This document shows positions 34,620 through 44,172 of a DNA stretch of 64,000 bases, one piece after another; the first letter of the stretch is position 1; each line of letters begins with the position of its first letter. Position numbers and translations under genes: made by a program. The notes beneath the pieces were generated by a model, which was given only the letters and a program-made list of their open reading frames with translations, searched no databases and was not told the DNA's origin. Source of the DNA: an uncultured Solirubrobacterales bacterium (GTDB taxonomy: Bacteria > Actinomycetota > Thermoleophilia > Solirubrobacterales > JACPNS01); contig CAKZMQ010000007.1 in the NCBI GenBank assembly GCA_937128795.1, positions 290,247-354,246 on the forward strand, read 5' to 3'.

Positions 34620-34799
34620 TTACGCGTCGGTCTCGACGGCTTCGCGGCCGTGGTAGAAACCGCACTCGCCGCATACGCGGTGTGGCAGCTTGAGCGCACT
34701 GCAACGCGGGCATTCGTTCACGGTCTTCTTCGTGATCTTGTGCTGCGAGCGGCGCTTGTTGGTGCGCGAGTGGCTTTGTTTTTGCTTGGGAACGGCCAT
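34620..34799 (-). CDS. rpmF: 50S ribosomal protein L32, zinc-binding form
   Basis: A 59-residue bL32: MAVPKQKQSHSRTNKRRSQH, then a zinc ribbon with two CxxC pairs (CPRC and CGEC). All four Cys are present, so it is the zinc-dependent C+ form. ATG at 34799, TAA at 34620. It lies between DUF177 and plsX, the usual operon. A palindromic repeat lies 79 bases upstream of its start. Confidence 0.95.
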   Translation of the reverse strand: MAVPKQKQSHSRTNKRRSQHKITKKTVNECPRCSALKLPHRVCGECGFYHGREAVETDA

Positions 34800-34877
34800 T
34801 TCGAATGCGGAAGGTTACCAGCAGCGGGGCGGTCGGCGCGGCGCGAAACGCCGTTTGCGATTCGAATGCGAGGTTTT

Positions 34878-34925
34878 GCCGCATGCCCTGTCCATGCGGC
34901 GCGCTGCATGGACAGTCCATGCGGC
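34878..34925. repeat. dispersed palindromic repeat, copy 2
   Basis: Two 19-base arms (34878-34896 and 34907-34925) pair with two mismatched positions around a 10-base spacer. The left arm contains GCCGCATGCCCTGTCC, the same core as copy 1 at 1331-1378. It lies in the 143 bp gap between the DUF177 stop and the rpmF start, and has no T-run. Confidence 0.7.
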
Positions 34926-34942
34926 GCTTAGAGGCTTGGGAA

Positions 34943-35470
34943 TCAGAGTTCGAGTTCCCGTAGCTTGGCCCACCGTGGGTCTGGGGCGGGTTGCTCTTCT
35001 TCGCTGGAAGCATCCGCGAGGTGCGCCAGCTGCTGCTTCGAGTTGCTGCACTCCGTGCAAATGCCGTTCTCGTCGACGGGGCTGGAAATCGATGTGGGTA
35101 GCGCCAAACCGATTGCGTCGCGCAGCAGTGCGGCGATGTCAGCGTCATTTCCCGCAACATACTCAGAGGCGAGCTCCTCATCGAGGTGCGGTTCGTGCAC
35201 CTCCGAGTGATCGATCTCGAGCGGCATCGCGAAGTCGCCGTAACAGCGCATGCACGGACCTTCGAGGGAATTTTCAGCACGAAGACGGATGACGTAACCG
35301 GTGCTCGTCCGGTTGACGTCGATCGTCGCGGGGCACGGGTCGTCCGCCAGCTCGTAGTGCTGCGCGCCGAACACGAACTCGCCGACCGGGACGATCGCGT
35401 CGAAGCGAATTCCGCCGCCGGCCTTCAGCCCCAGTTGACCGAGATCAACGATGTCAGTTAAAGGAGCCAT
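34943..35470 (-). CDS. DUF177 (YceD-like) protein
   Basis: A 175-residue DUF177 protein, typically encoded just before rpmF and proposed to act in 23S rRNA processing. It has LKAGGGIRFDAIVPVGEF, a Cys pair in GPCMRCYGDFAMPLEIDHSE, and a second in ENGICTECSNSKQQ; the two CxxC pairs probably bind zinc. ATG 35470 (MAPLTDIVDLGQL) is chosen because the family starts here, although the frame is open 62 codons upstream. Divergent from the cupin gene. Confidence 0.88.
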   Translation of the reverse strand: MAPLTDIVDLGQLGLKAGGGIRFDAIVPVGEFVFGAQHYELADDPCPATIDVNRTSTGYVIRLRAENSLEGPCMRCYGDFAMPLEIDHSEVHEPHLDEELASEYVAGNDADIAALLRDAIGLALPTSISSPVDENGICTECSNSKQQLAHLADASSEEEQPAPDPRWAKLRELEL

Positions 35471-35586
35471 CGCCGAAGAATTTAGCGATAGCCGCGTTGT
35501 CGAGGGCCAATCCATTAGATTGATCGTCTCGCCGCCACCCGCCAATCGGTGCGGCGAAAACATCTCGATCGAGAGGTCAAACCGCA

Positions 35587-35940
35587 ATGGCATACGACAA
35601 AGTTCACCGCGACGATTTTGAAACCAACGGCAACTGGGGCCTTGCGCGCCGGTCACTCGGCGTCAAGTCCTTCGGAATCAACGTCGTCTCGATCGACGCC
35701 GGTGAGCAGATCCCCGAGCACGACGAAATCGATCGCGACCAAGAGGAAGTCTTCATCGTGCTGAGCGGTTCACCAGCGATCGTGATCGACGGCGACGAAA
35801 TCCCAGTCGAGACCGGCGACTACATCCGCGTCGACCCCGAACACAAACGCACGATCCGCAACATCGGCGAAGTCGTCAGCGACATCCTGATCGTCTCCGC
35901 TCCGCGGACCAGTGGATACGAGGACATGGGCTGGGCCTAG
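35587..35940 (+). CDS. small cupin-domain protein
   Basis: A 117-residue single-domain cupin with motif 1 GEQIPEHDEIDRDQEEVFIV and motif 2 GDYIRVDPEHKRTIRN. H46, E56 and the motif 2 His are candidate metal ligands, but the first motif lacks the full HxH. GAGAGG lies upstream of ATG 35587. It is a lone plus-strand gene between DUF177 and the SepIVA-like gene. The reaction or ligand is unknown. Confidence 0.82.
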   Translation: MAYDKVHRDDFETNGNWGLARRSLGVKSFGINVVSIDAGEQIPEHDEIDRDQEEVFIVLSGSPAIVIDGDEIPVETGDYIRVDPEHKRTIRNIGEVVSDILIVSAPRTSGYEDMGWA

Positions 35941-35973
35941 TGCCGGTCCGATGGTCCAGCGCCCTAGCGCGAC

Positions 35974-36432
35974 TCAGACCTGCTCGTGGTCGCGACCGGC
36001 CAGCCGGTCACGCCCGCGCTGCACGGCGGCGAGGAACTTCTCCAGGTTCACTTCAAGGGTGTTGAGGATGTCGTCGGCGTAGTCCTCGGCGCCGAGGCGG
36101 ATTTCGCGCTCACGAGCGCGGGCTTCTTCGATGATGTCCTCGGCGTGATTCTCGGCCTGCTTGACGACCTCTTGTTCTGAAACCAGTCGCAGCTGCTCGT
36201 CGTTTGCCTCCTTGACGATGCGTTCGGCCTCGCGCTTGGCCTCGGCGAGCATCTCCTGACGCTCCTTGACGATCCAGCGCGCCTGCTTGATCTCCTCGGG
36301 GATCGTCGCCCGCATCTGGTCGAGCAGGTCGTAGATCTCCTCTTTGTCAACGCGCACGTTGTCCGTCAACGGAATCGGCTTCGCGTTGTGAATCATGTCG
36401 TCGAGCTTGTCGATCAGTACGAGGACGTCCAC
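35974..36432 (-). CDS. SepIVA/DivIVA-like coiled-coil septation protein
   Basis: A 152-residue almost wholly coiled-coil protein from GTG 36432, with AAGGGG as ribosome site. The start DVLVLIDKLDDMIHNAKPIP and EEIYDLLDQMRATIPEEIKQ, then LVSEQEVVKQAENHAEDIIE and LNTLEVNLEKFLAAVQRGR, match the ends of mycobacterial SepIVA (Rv2927c), which is essential for septation and sits beside DUF177 and rnc, as here. This one lacks most of the long central coil. It may instead be read as an ATP-synthase-b-like coil, but the context favours SepIVA. Confidence 0.78.
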   Translation of the reverse strand: MDVLVLIDKLDDMIHNAKPIPLTDNVRVDKEEIYDLLDQMRATIPEEIKQARWIVKERQEMLAEAKREAERIVKEANDEQLRLVSEQEVVKQAENHAEDIIEEARAREREIRLGAEDYADDILNTLEVNLEKFLAAVQRGRDRLAGRDHEQV

Positions 36433-36487
36433 TTTTTACCCCTTATTGAAGGTGTGACTTGAAGGCATCACTTCTATCGCAACTTCG

Positions 36488-37012
36488 CTAGTGACCGGTC
36501 TGAGCCTTCAAGGCTTCGGCCAAGCGTACGGAAACTTGCGGCGGAACCAGTTCGGAAACGTCGCCGCCGAATCTTGCCATCTCCTTGATGCCGGAGGAAC
36601 TGATGAAACTGAACTTCGGTGAGGACATCATGTAGACGCTCTCGATGTCTGGAGCCATAGTGCTGTTGAGCTGGTTCATCTCGAACTCGTACTCGAAGTC
36701 GGAGATTGCGCGCAGCCCCTTGAGGATCGACGTCGCGCCGACCTCGCGGGCGAAGTCGACGATCAGGACGTCGAACTTTTTCACCTCGACGTTTGGCAAA
36801 TCGATCAGTGACTGTTCGATCAATTCGACGCGTTCGTCCGCGGAGAACAGCGGTTGAGATTTGCGAACTGACGCATTGACCACGGCCACCACGACTTTGT
36901 CGAATACTCGCGCGCCACGACGAATGATGTCGATATGGCCGTTCGTCACCGGGTCGTACGAACCCGGGCAGACGGCGATGCGACCGGCGAATCCATTGCT
37001 ACTGGCTTCCAT
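36488..37012 (-). CDS. coaD: phosphopantetheine adenylyltransferase
   Basis: A 174-residue CoaD that makes dephospho-CoA. RIAVCPGSYDPVTNGHIDII carries the (T/H)xGH nucleotidyltransferase motif with H26. Other blocks are LKGLRAISDFEYEFEMNQLN and FSFISSSGIKEMARFGGDVS. The ATG at 37012 overlaps the rsmD end by 14 bases; order rsmD-coaD is widespread. Confidence 0.95.
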   Translation of the reverse strand: MEASSNGFAGRIAVCPGSYDPVTNGHIDIIRRGARVFDKVVVAVVNASVRKSQPLFSADERVELIEQSLIDLPNVEVKKFDVLIVDFAREVGATSILKGLRAISDFEYEFEMNQLNSTMAPDIESVYMMSSPKFSFISSSGIKEMARFGGDVSELVPPQVSVRLAEALKAQTGH

Positions 37013-37565
37013 ATATGCGTATCAGCGTATCGCCATATTTTCGTTCTACCCGCTGTACCAAAGGGTTTTGGCCGACGTCTTGCGCGTTCGCATCGAGCGC
37101 GATCGGCGAGCGCCGGTCGCTCTCCGTGACCACTACGCCGCGCTTGGAAACCACGCGCGGCAGGGCCCGCGCGAGTTTTGGCCCCAATCCGGCCGCCTCT
37201 GCGTACGGCGGATCGATGAAGACGAGATCCACGGAGGCGTCTTGCAGACGCGAAAGTGAGCGCAGCGCGTCGCCGCGCACCACCGTTGCGCGATCACTGT
37301 CGTGGACGATCTCGTCGAGATTCCTACGGACGATCGCGATCGCCTTGGAATCACTCTCCACGAATGTCGCGCTGGAAGCCCCGCGCGACAAAGCTTCGAT
37401 CCCGAGCGCGCCCGTTCCGGCGAACAGATCGAGCACGCGTTCGTCGTCGAGCGGACCGAGCATCGAGAAGATCGCCTCGCGCACCTTGTCCGAAGTCGGC
37501 CGCGCATCGCTGCCCTTTGGCCCGAGCAGCCGACGTCCCTTGAATTCTCCGGCGACGACGCGCAT
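36999..37565 (-). CDS. rsmD: 16S rRNA (guanine966-N2)-methyltransferase
   Basis: A 188-residue RsmD. MRVVAGEFKGRRLLGPKGSD and RPTSDKVREAIFSML begin the protein; the SAM site is VLDLFAGTGALGIEALSRGA, and the catalytic tetrad is FIDPPYAEA. It methylates G966 in the 30S subunit. It is translated just before coaD with a 14-base overlap and follows recG by 5 bases. Confidence 0.95.
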   Translation of the reverse strand: MRVVAGEFKGRRLLGPKGSDARPTSDKVREAIFSMLGPLDDERVLDLFAGTGALGIEALSRGASSATFVESDSKAIAIVRRNLDEIVHDSDRATVVRGDALRSLSRLQDASVDLVFIDPPYAEAAGLGPKLARALPRVVSKRGVVVTESDRRSPIALDANAQDVGQNPLVQRVERKYGDTLIRIYGSQ

Positions 37566-37570
37566 GGACC

Positions 37571-39712
37571 TCAGGCGGGGATTGGGTCGATCTCGTTGCC
37601 GTAGCGTGCCACTACCGCCTCGCGCAGGAGTTCGCTGACTGGATGCTCGAGCATCGGGTCTGCCGTCATCAGCCGATCGGCGACCACGTTCGCGCGTTCA
37701 AGAAGCAGATTGTCCTCAGGTAGGACCGCAACGGGAAAGCGGGGCAAACCGCTTTGGCGTGTGCCGAGCTCTTCGCCTGATCCGCGCAACTCGAGATCAA
37801 TCTGTGCAAGTTTGAAGCCGTCGCGCTCGCCGGCGACTGCACGTAATCGGCGCGATCCCGGAGCGCCGAAAAGCAGGCAATACGACTGATGCTCGCCGCG
37901 TCCGACTCGGCCGCGCAACTGATGCAGCTGAGATATGCCGTAGCGGTCTGCGTCTTCGATCACGATCACGCTGGCGTTCGGTACGTCGATGCCGACCTCG
38001 ATGACGCTCGTTGCCACGAGTACGTCGGCCTCCCCCCTGTCGAACGCCTCCATCGCATCGGCCTTGTCGGCCGACGACATCTGGCCATGGATGAGGCGCA
38101 GACGAAAATCCCTGAACTCAGTCTTGGCGAGCCGCTCGGCCTCAGCCGTGGCGGCGCGCGCTTCGAGCACCTCTGACTCTTCGACCAGCGGGCAAACGAC
38201 GTATGCCTGCCTGCCTTCACGGAGCTGCGTGCGCACCTGCTCATAGGCGTCCGCCCGCTGCTCGTCACCGACCACCCGCGTCGTGATCGGGCGTCGGCCA
38301 CTCGGCAGTTCCTTGATCTGCGTGAAATCGAGATCGCCGAACCCGGTCAACGCCAGCGTTCGCGGGATCGGCGTGGCGGTCATGTGCAGGATGTGCGGGA
38401 CGATGCCCGCCGGCGCCTTAGCATCGAGCGCCGCACGCTGTCGGACGCCAAATCGGTGCTGCTCGTCGACCACGGCGACGGCCAGGCGGCGGAATTCCAC
38501 TGTCGGTTCGATCAAGGCGTGTGTGCCGACGACCAACGGCAACTCTCCCGATGCCAGCCGCGCGAGGATCTCCTTGCGGCGTTTCGCAGGCGTCGATCCG
38601 GTCAGCAACGCGAGCGGCACCTGCGGCAACATCCGATCGAGCGTGGCGAGGTGCTGCTCCGCGAGCGTCTCGGTCGGGGCCATCAGCGCCGCCTGCGAGT
38701 CGTTTTCGGCCGCCCGGAGCATCGCCGAAAGAGCCACCACTGTCTTGCCTGATCCAACCTCGCCCATCAGCAGCCGCTGCATCGGCACGTTCGTCGAGAG
38801 GTCGGCATCGATCACGGCGATGGCGTCACGCTGGTCGCCGGTCAATTCGAACGGGAGTAGCGCGCGCCAAGCCTCGACGATGTCCCTTTGCGGTGGCAGC
38901 GAAATCGCCGCGCGACCGGCATTGCGTTTGTGCCGGCGCATACCGAGTGCCAGTTGCTGAAAAAGCAGATCCTCGAATGCCAACCGCTCACGTGCGGATT
39001 CCGTCGTTAACCGTGATCGCGGAAAGTGCAGTTCGGCGAGTGCATCGGCGCGTCCGATCAGCCGCTCCTTTGCGCGGAGACGGCCGGGCAGTGGCTCGAT
39101 CACGTTCAACTCGAGGCCGTGGAGTTCCGCGACGAGCTCACGGAGGCGCTGCGACTTCAACCCCTCGGTCGATGAATACATCGCCACAACGCCGGACATC
39201 TGATCGTCGGCGGCGGCCGAACGTCCCAGAACGCGGTGCTCTCGTACCTGGAAGGCGCCTCCCCTGAACTTTCCGAACAGCCGAAGCCGCATACCGGGCT
39301 CGAGCTGTTTGGCGAGGTACGCCTGGTTGAACCAAACTGCCTTGGTCGAACCGCTCTCGTCGGCGATGCGCGCTTCGACGATCTTCAGGTTGCGTCGGCG
39401 TGTCGGTCGCGACGCCACGGTCTTGACCTCTCCCTCGATCGTTGCCTCGTCGCCGCCACTGAGACTTCCGATCGCCCTGCCCGCCCGAAACTCGTGCCCC
39501 GCCGGGACGTGTTCAAGCAAATCACCGACGGTGTTCAGTCCGAGTCGCTGTGCGGCCTCGGCAGCTTTGCCCCGCAACGGCAGCGGCTCAAGGAGCAGGC
39601 TCGGACGCGGCCAACGGACATTGGCGGCGAAAAACTCTCGGCGATCGATCGGCTCGCCGCCGACCATTCGCAGCAACGGCGACGCCGTTACTCGGCTGCG
39701 ATCAGCCACCAC
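37571..39712 (-). CDS. recG: ATP-dependent DNA helicase RecG
   Basis: A 713-residue fork-reversal helicase from GTG 39712. The N-terminal wedge/OB domain (about 40-250) has LNTVGDLLEHVPAG and EGEVKTVASRPTRR. Helicase motifs are LLMGEVGSGKTVVALSAML, VVDEQHRFGVRQR, HILHMTATPIPRTLAL, and domain 2 HGQMSSADKADAMEAFDRGE with ATSVIEVGIDVPNA and QLRGRVGRGEHQSYC. It overlaps the end of the Dak-family gene by 25 bases; dak-recG adjacency also occurs in Firmicutes. Confidence 0.95.
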   Translation of the reverse strand: MVADRSRVTASPLLRMVGGEPIDRREFFAANVRWPRPSLLLEPLPLRGKAAEAAQRLGLNTVGDLLEHVPAGHEFRAGRAIGSLSGGDEATIEGEVKTVASRPTRRRNLKIVEARIADESGSTKAVWFNQAYLAKQLEPGMRLRLFGKFRGGAFQVREHRVLGRSAAADDQMSGVVAMYSSTEGLKSQRLRELVAELHGLELNVIEPLPGRLRAKERLIGRADALAELHFPRSRLTTESARERLAFEDLLFQQLALGMRRHKRNAGRAAISLPPQRDIVEAWRALLPFELTGDQRDAIAVIDADLSTNVPMQRLLMGEVGSGKTVVALSAMLRAAENDSQAALMAPTETLAEQHLATLDRMLPQVPLALLTGSTPAKRRKEILARLASGELPLVVGTHALIEPTVEFRRLAVAVVDEQHRFGVRQRAALDAKAPAGIVPHILHMTATPIPRTLALTGFGDLDFTQIKELPSGRRPITTRVVGDEQRADAYEQVRTQLREGRQAYVVCPLVEESEVLEARAATAEAERLAKTEFRDFRLRLIHGQMSSADKADAMEAFDRGEADVLVATSVIEVGIDVPNASVIVIEDADRYGISQLHQLRGRVGRGEHQSYCLLFGAPGSRRLRAVAGERDGFKLAQIDLELRGSGEELGTRQSGLPRFPVAVLPEDNLLLERANVVADRLMTADPMLEHPVSELLREAVVARYGNEIDPIPA

Positions 39713-41355
39713 CAGTTTGGTTGCCCTCCATCGAGCAACTCTAACTCTGCGCTGGGCGGCGCCAATCCGCGCACCTGATCGAGCGAGAGCGGCGGTCGGG
39801 CACCGGTGATGCAGGTCATCAGTTCGGCGTCGTTGCCGAGGCGATCGAGGATCGCCTTCAAGGTGGTTTCTGGTTCGCCCCAGGCGACCAGATCCTCGTC
39901 GATGAAGCCGACCGCGTCGCCCTTGTCGAAGCGACCGTCGGCGTCATCGCGCGCGGCCGGCGCCACGCCGCCAGTGCGGACGATCGCCAGTGCGGCGCTC
40001 ATCGACTGCACGTTCGCGGCCATATCGGAGGCTGGGTTGAGCGCGACCGCCGCAGCAAGTCCTGCCTGTTGGCTGGTCGTCGGTACGACGACGGCCGGTT
40101 TGGTTGCGAGTTCGACTGCGCGTTCGGCCGCGAGAATCACGTTCGCCGAGTTCGGCAGAATCACCACCTCTTGCTCGGGTGCTGATTCGATCGCAGCGAG
40201 CAGCTCTTCTGTCGACGGATTCAACGTCTCGCCACCGTCGACGATCGTCGCGCCGAGGTCCCTGAAGAGCCCTGCGATGCCATCGGCACTGACCACGCAG
40301 ACAACACCACAACGACCGCGCGCGATTTCCGCAGCTTGGATGATTCCCGATGCCTCGAGTCGTTTGCTGCGCGCAGCAGTCATCTCATACATGTCTTCGA
40401 GCTCGACGTCGACGACGTCGCCGAACTCCTCGAACAACGCCATCGCTCGCTCAGGTTCATTTGTGTGCACGTGCACACGCAGCGTGGAGATGTCTCCGAC
40501 CACCAGGACCGAGTCGCCGATGCGCTCCAGGTCGCCGCGAAACTGCTCCGGGTTCAGCTCACTGCCGGTGACGGCGAAGTTCGTGCAGAAGCGAAATTCA
40601 CTCGATTCATGCTGGTGCAGCTTGCCGTTGCTCGGCGCATCGTGATGCGCGACTCGGGCCGGAGCCTCGTTGTCGCCGGAAAGCGCCGCGAGGATGCCCG
40701 ACATGATCACGACCATGCCATATCCGCCGGAGTCGACGACGCCGGATTCCTTCAGGATCGGCAGCAGATCCGGACTGCGTGCGACTGACTCTTCGCCGAC
40801 GCTGACGGCACCCACCATCAACTCCGCCAGCGCCGCATTCTGCGACACGTCATCGATGTCGAGTGGGAACTGTGCCCCCTCCATGTGCGCGACAAGGTAA
40901 GAGACGCGGTGCGCGATCTCACGGATGACCGTGAGCATCGTCCCTTCCTGTGGCTCGCGCACCGACTCGTATGCGGCGTCGGAAGCACGACCGAGTGCGG
41001 AGGCAAGCAACGCGGGATCAATTCGTTGACCGGGACGTGACGCGAGCTCCTCGGCCAGACCACGGACGATCTGGGAGAGGATCACGCCGCTGTTGCCACG
41101 CGCGCCCAGTAGCGCGGCACGTGCGACCTCTTTGACGATCTCGTCGCGTCCGATGTCGTCGATCGCGCGACCGTCGGTGGTCATGTCGTCAAGCGCATCC
41201 AGCACGGCGCGCAGGGTGCGCGCCATGTTGTCACCGGTGTCGCCATCGGCGACCGGGAATACGTTCAGATCGTTGATCTCCTCGCGACGCGCTTCGAGCG
41301 CCTCACAGGCCGACTCAACGATTCGGCGAAATCTGACTAGCGATGGGTCCGGCAC
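39688..41355 (-). CDS. DAK2-domain protein (FakA/YloV-like fatty acid kinase)
   Basis: A 555-residue protein from GTG 41355. The N-terminal DhaL-like kinase domain has EINDLNVFPVADGDTGDNMA, where the Asp residues hold Mg-ATP, and LLGARGNSGVILSQIVRGLA. The middle has YGMVVIMSGILAA. The C-terminal part ends with GARPPLSLDQVRGL, typical of YloV/FakA. In Firmicutes FakA phosphorylates fatty acids bound to FakB; no fakB (DegV) gene is in this window. The function here is inferred from family and from the position beside recG. Confidence 0.85.
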   Translation of the reverse strand: MPDPSLVRFRRIVESACEALEARREEINDLNVFPVADGDTGDNMARTLRAVLDALDDMTTDGRAIDDIGRDEIVKEVARAALLGARGNSGVILSQIVRGLAEELASRPGQRIDPALLASALGRASDAAYESVREPQEGTMLTVIREIAHRVSYLVAHMEGAQFPLDIDDVSQNAALAELMVGAVSVGEESVARSPDLLPILKESGVVDSGGYGMVVIMSGILAALSGDNEAPARVAHHDAPSNGKLHQHESSEFRFCTNFAVTGSELNPEQFRGDLERIGDSVLVVGDISTLRVHVHTNEPERAMALFEEFGDVVDVELEDMYEMTAARSKRLEASGIIQAAEIARGRCGVVCVVSADGIAGLFRDLGATIVDGGETLNPSTEELLAAIESAPEQEVVILPNSANVILAAERAVELATKPAVVVPTTSQQAGLAAAVALNPASDMAANVQSMSAALAIVRTGGVAPAARDDADGRFDKGDAVGFIDEDLVAWGEPETTLKAILDRLGNDAELMTCITGARPPLSLDQVRGLAPPSAELELLDGGQPNWWWLIAAE

Positions 41356-41416
41356 TAGCGCACCAGACTACACCGCTTCGGTCGTGATGTAGGTCGTGGC
41401 AGCGCCAATTGCGCGC

Positions 41417-42304
41417 TCAGGCGAACAATCGCTCGAGCGCCTCGGGTAGTTCGCTGTCGCGGAACGCGAAGCCGCTCGCCGACAACTTCGATGCGTCGGC
41501 GCGCTGGCTCGCGAGCAGCATCTCGTCGGCCATTTCGCCCGCCGTGAGCTTGAGTGCGAAGCGCGGCGCGGGCAGGAAAGTTGGCCGATGCAGTGCCTTG
41601 CCCAGTTCCTTCGTGAAATCTGCGTTTGTGACCGGATTCGGTGCAGCGACGTTGAACGGGCCGTTCATGGTCGGCGTGTCGATCACGTGGACGAAGGCGC
41701 CAACCACGTCGTCCAGCGTCACCCAGCTCCACCACTGGTCACCGGAGCCGAGTTTGCCGCCGCCGCCGAGCTTGAACAGCGGCTTGACCTTGGCCATCAT
41801 CCCGCCGCCATCGGCGAGTACCAAGCCGAGACGCAGGTTCACGGTGCGAATGCCGGCCTCACGAGCCGGCTGTGAGGATTCTTCCCAAACTTTCACGACC
41901 TCGGCGAGAAATCCCTCGCCGTTCGCGCTGTCTTCGGTGAGCACTTCGTCGCCACGGCTGCCGTAAAAGCCGATCGCGCTGGAACTGACGAAGACGCCGG
42001 GCGTCGGTGACGCATCGGCGGCGGCTTGCGCCAAAAGTTTCGTGCCCTCGCGTCGACTCTCGATGATCGATCGTTTCTTGCCGGCCGTCCAGAGACCTGC
42101 GATCGATTCTCCGGCCAGGTGAACGATCGCGTCGAATCCGCCAACGGCCGCCGAGTCGAGCTCTCCGGCGGCGGGATCCCAGTGGATCGCGTCGTCCGAA
42201 TCTGGTCCGCGGGTGAGGATCTTCACTTCGTCGCCGCGTTCACGCAGCTTCGCCACCAAGGGCTTGCCGATGAATCCAGTTGCTCCGCTGACCAAAACCT
42301 TCAT
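41417..42304 (-). CDS. TIGR01777 family epimerase (YfcH-like SDR)
   Basis: A 295-residue atypical SDR. MKVLVSGATGFIGKPLVAKL is the NAD(P) site, followed by FDAIVHLAGESIAGLWTAGK, SSSAIGFYGSRGDEVLTEDS and LRLGLVLADGGGMMAKVKPL, all typical of TIGR01777. The C-terminal DUF1731 region has LGKALHRPTFLPAPRFALKL and ADASKLSASGFAFR. The family function is unknown, though some eukaryotic members act in cell division. It stands 61 bases from the Dak gene and 99 from the ABC operon. Confidence 0.9.
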   Translation of the reverse strand: MKVLVSGATGFIGKPLVAKLRERGDEVKILTRGPDSDDAIHWDPAAGELDSAAVGGFDAIVHLAGESIAGLWTAGKKRSIIESRREGTKLLAQAAADASPTPGVFVSSSAIGFYGSRGDEVLTEDSANGEGFLAEVVKVWEESSQPAREAGIRTVNLRLGLVLADGGGMMAKVKPLFKLGGGGKLGSGDQWWSWVTLDDVVGAFVHVIDTPTMNGPFNVAAPNPVTNADFTKELGKALHRPTFLPAPRFALKLTAGEMADEMLLASQRADASKLSASGFAFRDSELPEALERLFA

Positions 42305-42403
42305 TCGATCCTCCCGCTCAGTCGTGAGTCGATGCGCGACTCGATCCTATGTCTGATTACGAGTCGGGTGCTCGCACGGTTGAGCGCGAGTACCAGGACG
42401 TGG

Positions 42404-43180
42404 TCAGAGGACCTTTGACAGAAAGGCCTTTGTGCGCTCGTGCTGCGGACTGGCGATCACTTCACGAGGGTCGCCCTGCTCGACGACCACGCCTTCGTCC
42501 ATGAACACGAGTTGATCGCCGGCCTCGCGCGCGAACCCGATTTCGTGCGTAACGACGACCATCGTCATACCGTCGTCGACGAGTTGGCGCATCACTGCCA
42601 GGACGTCGCCGACCAGCTCAGGGTCCAGCGCCGACGTCGGTTCGTCGAACAACATCAGCTTCGGTTCCATCGCCAACGCGCGCGCGATCGCCACGCGTTG
42701 TTGCTGCCCACCGGAGAGCTGCGCCGGATAGGCGTCACAGCGGTCGAGCAGACCGACGCGGTCCAGCAATGCCCTGCCCCTGTCCGTTGCCTCAGTTCGC
42801 GAGAGATTCAGCACCATCATCGGAGCTTCGATCACGTTGCCGAGCGCGGTCTTGTGCGGAAAAAGGTTGAAGCGCTGAAAGACCATGCCGATGTGCGATC
42901 GGTCGCGCGCCACCTCGGATTCTTTTTGTTCGTAAATTTTTCCGCTTGCCTCGCGGTATCCGACGAGTTCTCCATCAACGCGTAGCTCGCCGGCGTCGAC
43001 ACGTTCGAGATGGTTGATGCAGCGAAGGAAGGTCGACTTGCCGGATCCCGAGGGGCCTAGCAGGCACATCACCTCGCCCGGCGCGACGCTGAGCGTGATC
43101 CCGCGCAGAACCTCATTGCGTCCGAATCGTTTGTGGACCCGGTCGGCGTCGACCATCGGAGTCACCGCGGCGGCACTCAT
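42404..43180 (-). CDS. polar amino-acid ABC transporter ATPase (GlnQ/HisP-like)
   Basis: A 258-residue ATPase with Walker [21 protein letters not shown], signature [20 protein letters not shown], Walker [21 protein letters not shown] and H-loop [20 protein letters not shown]. This is the polar amino-acid subclass. The ATG overlaps the permease stop as ATGA. It drives uptake together with the permease and one or both binding proteins upstream. Confidence 0.94.
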   Translation of the reverse strand: MSAAAVTPMVDADRVHKRFGRNEVLRGITLSVAPGEVMCLLGPSGSGKSTFLRCINHLERVDAGELRVDGELVGYREASGKIYEQKESEVARDRSHIGMVFQRFNLFPHKTALGNVIEAPMMVLNLSRTEATDRGRALLDRVGLLDRCDAYPAQLSGGQQQRVAIARALAMEPKLMLFDEPTSALDPELVGDVLAVMRQLVDDGMTMVVVTHEIGFAREAGDQLVFMDEGVVVEQGDPREVIASPQHERTKAFLSKVL

Positions 43181-44130
43181 TTGGAATCTCCCGAACGTGG
43201 CGGCAATGGCTCGGTCGCGCTGCGATCGTGGCGCGGTAGAAAGTTCTTGACGAAATGTTCAATCCGGCTGGGCGGTGGTTCGCGTCGACTGCCGCGGTTG
43301 TAGTACCGCTCGAGGTAGTACTGGATGATCGTCAGGATCGAGGTGAAGAACAGGTACCAGAGCGACGCCACGATCAACAATTCGATCGTGTTGTAGTTGC
43401 GCGAATAGATCAATCGCGCCTGGTAGAGCAAGTCCGAAACCGCGATCACCGAGACCAATGAGCTCGTCTTGAGCATCGAGATCGTCTCATTGCCGGTGGG
43501 CGGGATGATCACTCGCATCGCTTGTGGCAGCACTATGCGCCGCATCGTCTTCATCCTGCTCATGCCCAGCGCCGCCGCTGCCTCTTCCTGCCCCTCGTCC
43601 ACGGACGTGATGCCGGCACGCACGATCTCGGCCATATATGCGGCTTCGTTGAAGCCAAGCCCGAAGATCGCCGCCATGAACGGCGTGATCAATTCATTGG
43701 ATGAACCACCGAGCAGCTCCGGACCGCCGAATGGGACTCCGATCGAGACGTGCGGATAGACGGCACCGAGGAACCCCCAGAACAACAACTGCACGAGTAC
43801 CGGCGTACCCCGAAAGATCCAGATATAGAACCAACTCGCACCAGATGCCAGCGGGTTGGGCGAGAGCCACATGACCGCAAGCACGACGCCGAGAACCACT
43901 CCCATCGTCATCGCGATGACAGTGAGAACCAACGTCAGCCCAATGCCGTTGAAGATCTGCTCGGAGAACAGATACTCACCGATCACCGACCACTCGAGCT
44001 GCGCCTCGGTCGCGACCGACCAGATCGCGTTTGCCACGATCAGAACGATCAGGACGGCAAAGACCCAGCGCCATGGGTGGCGGACCGGTACGGCCTCGAT
44101 TGCGTGTGGCCGCTCAGCCACGCGCCTCAA
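43177..44130 (-). CDS. polar amino-acid ABC transporter permease (HisM/GlnP-like)
   Basis: A 317-residue inner-membrane permease with about six helices. The EAA coupling motif is [20 protein letters not shown] with downstream [19 protein letters not shown], diagnostic for polar amino-acid systems. The N-terminus (about 40 residues) and the Arg/Pro-rich end are longer than usual. Only one permease gene is present, so it probably forms a homodimer. Coupled to the ATPase by ATGA; 42 bases after the binding-protein gene. Confidence 0.93.
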   Translation of the reverse strand: MRRVAERPHAIEAVPVRHPWRWVFAVLIVLIVANAIWSVATEAQLEWSVIGEYLFSEQIFNGIGLTLVLTVIAMTMGVVLGVVLAVMWLSPNPLASGASWFYIWIFRGTPVLVQLLFWGFLGAVYPHVSIGVPFGGPELLGGSSNELITPFMAAIFGLGFNEAAYMAEIVRAGITSVDEGQEEAAAALGMSRMKTMRRIVLPQAMRVIIPPTGNETISMLKTSSLVSVIAVSDLLYQARLIYSRNYNTIELLIVASLWYLFFTSILTIIQYYLERYYNRGSRREPPPSRIEHFVKNFLPRHDRSATEPLPPRSGDSK

Positions 44131-44172
44131 GTCCGTTCCGGTCCGCGTCCATGCGATGTCTTGACGCGTTCG

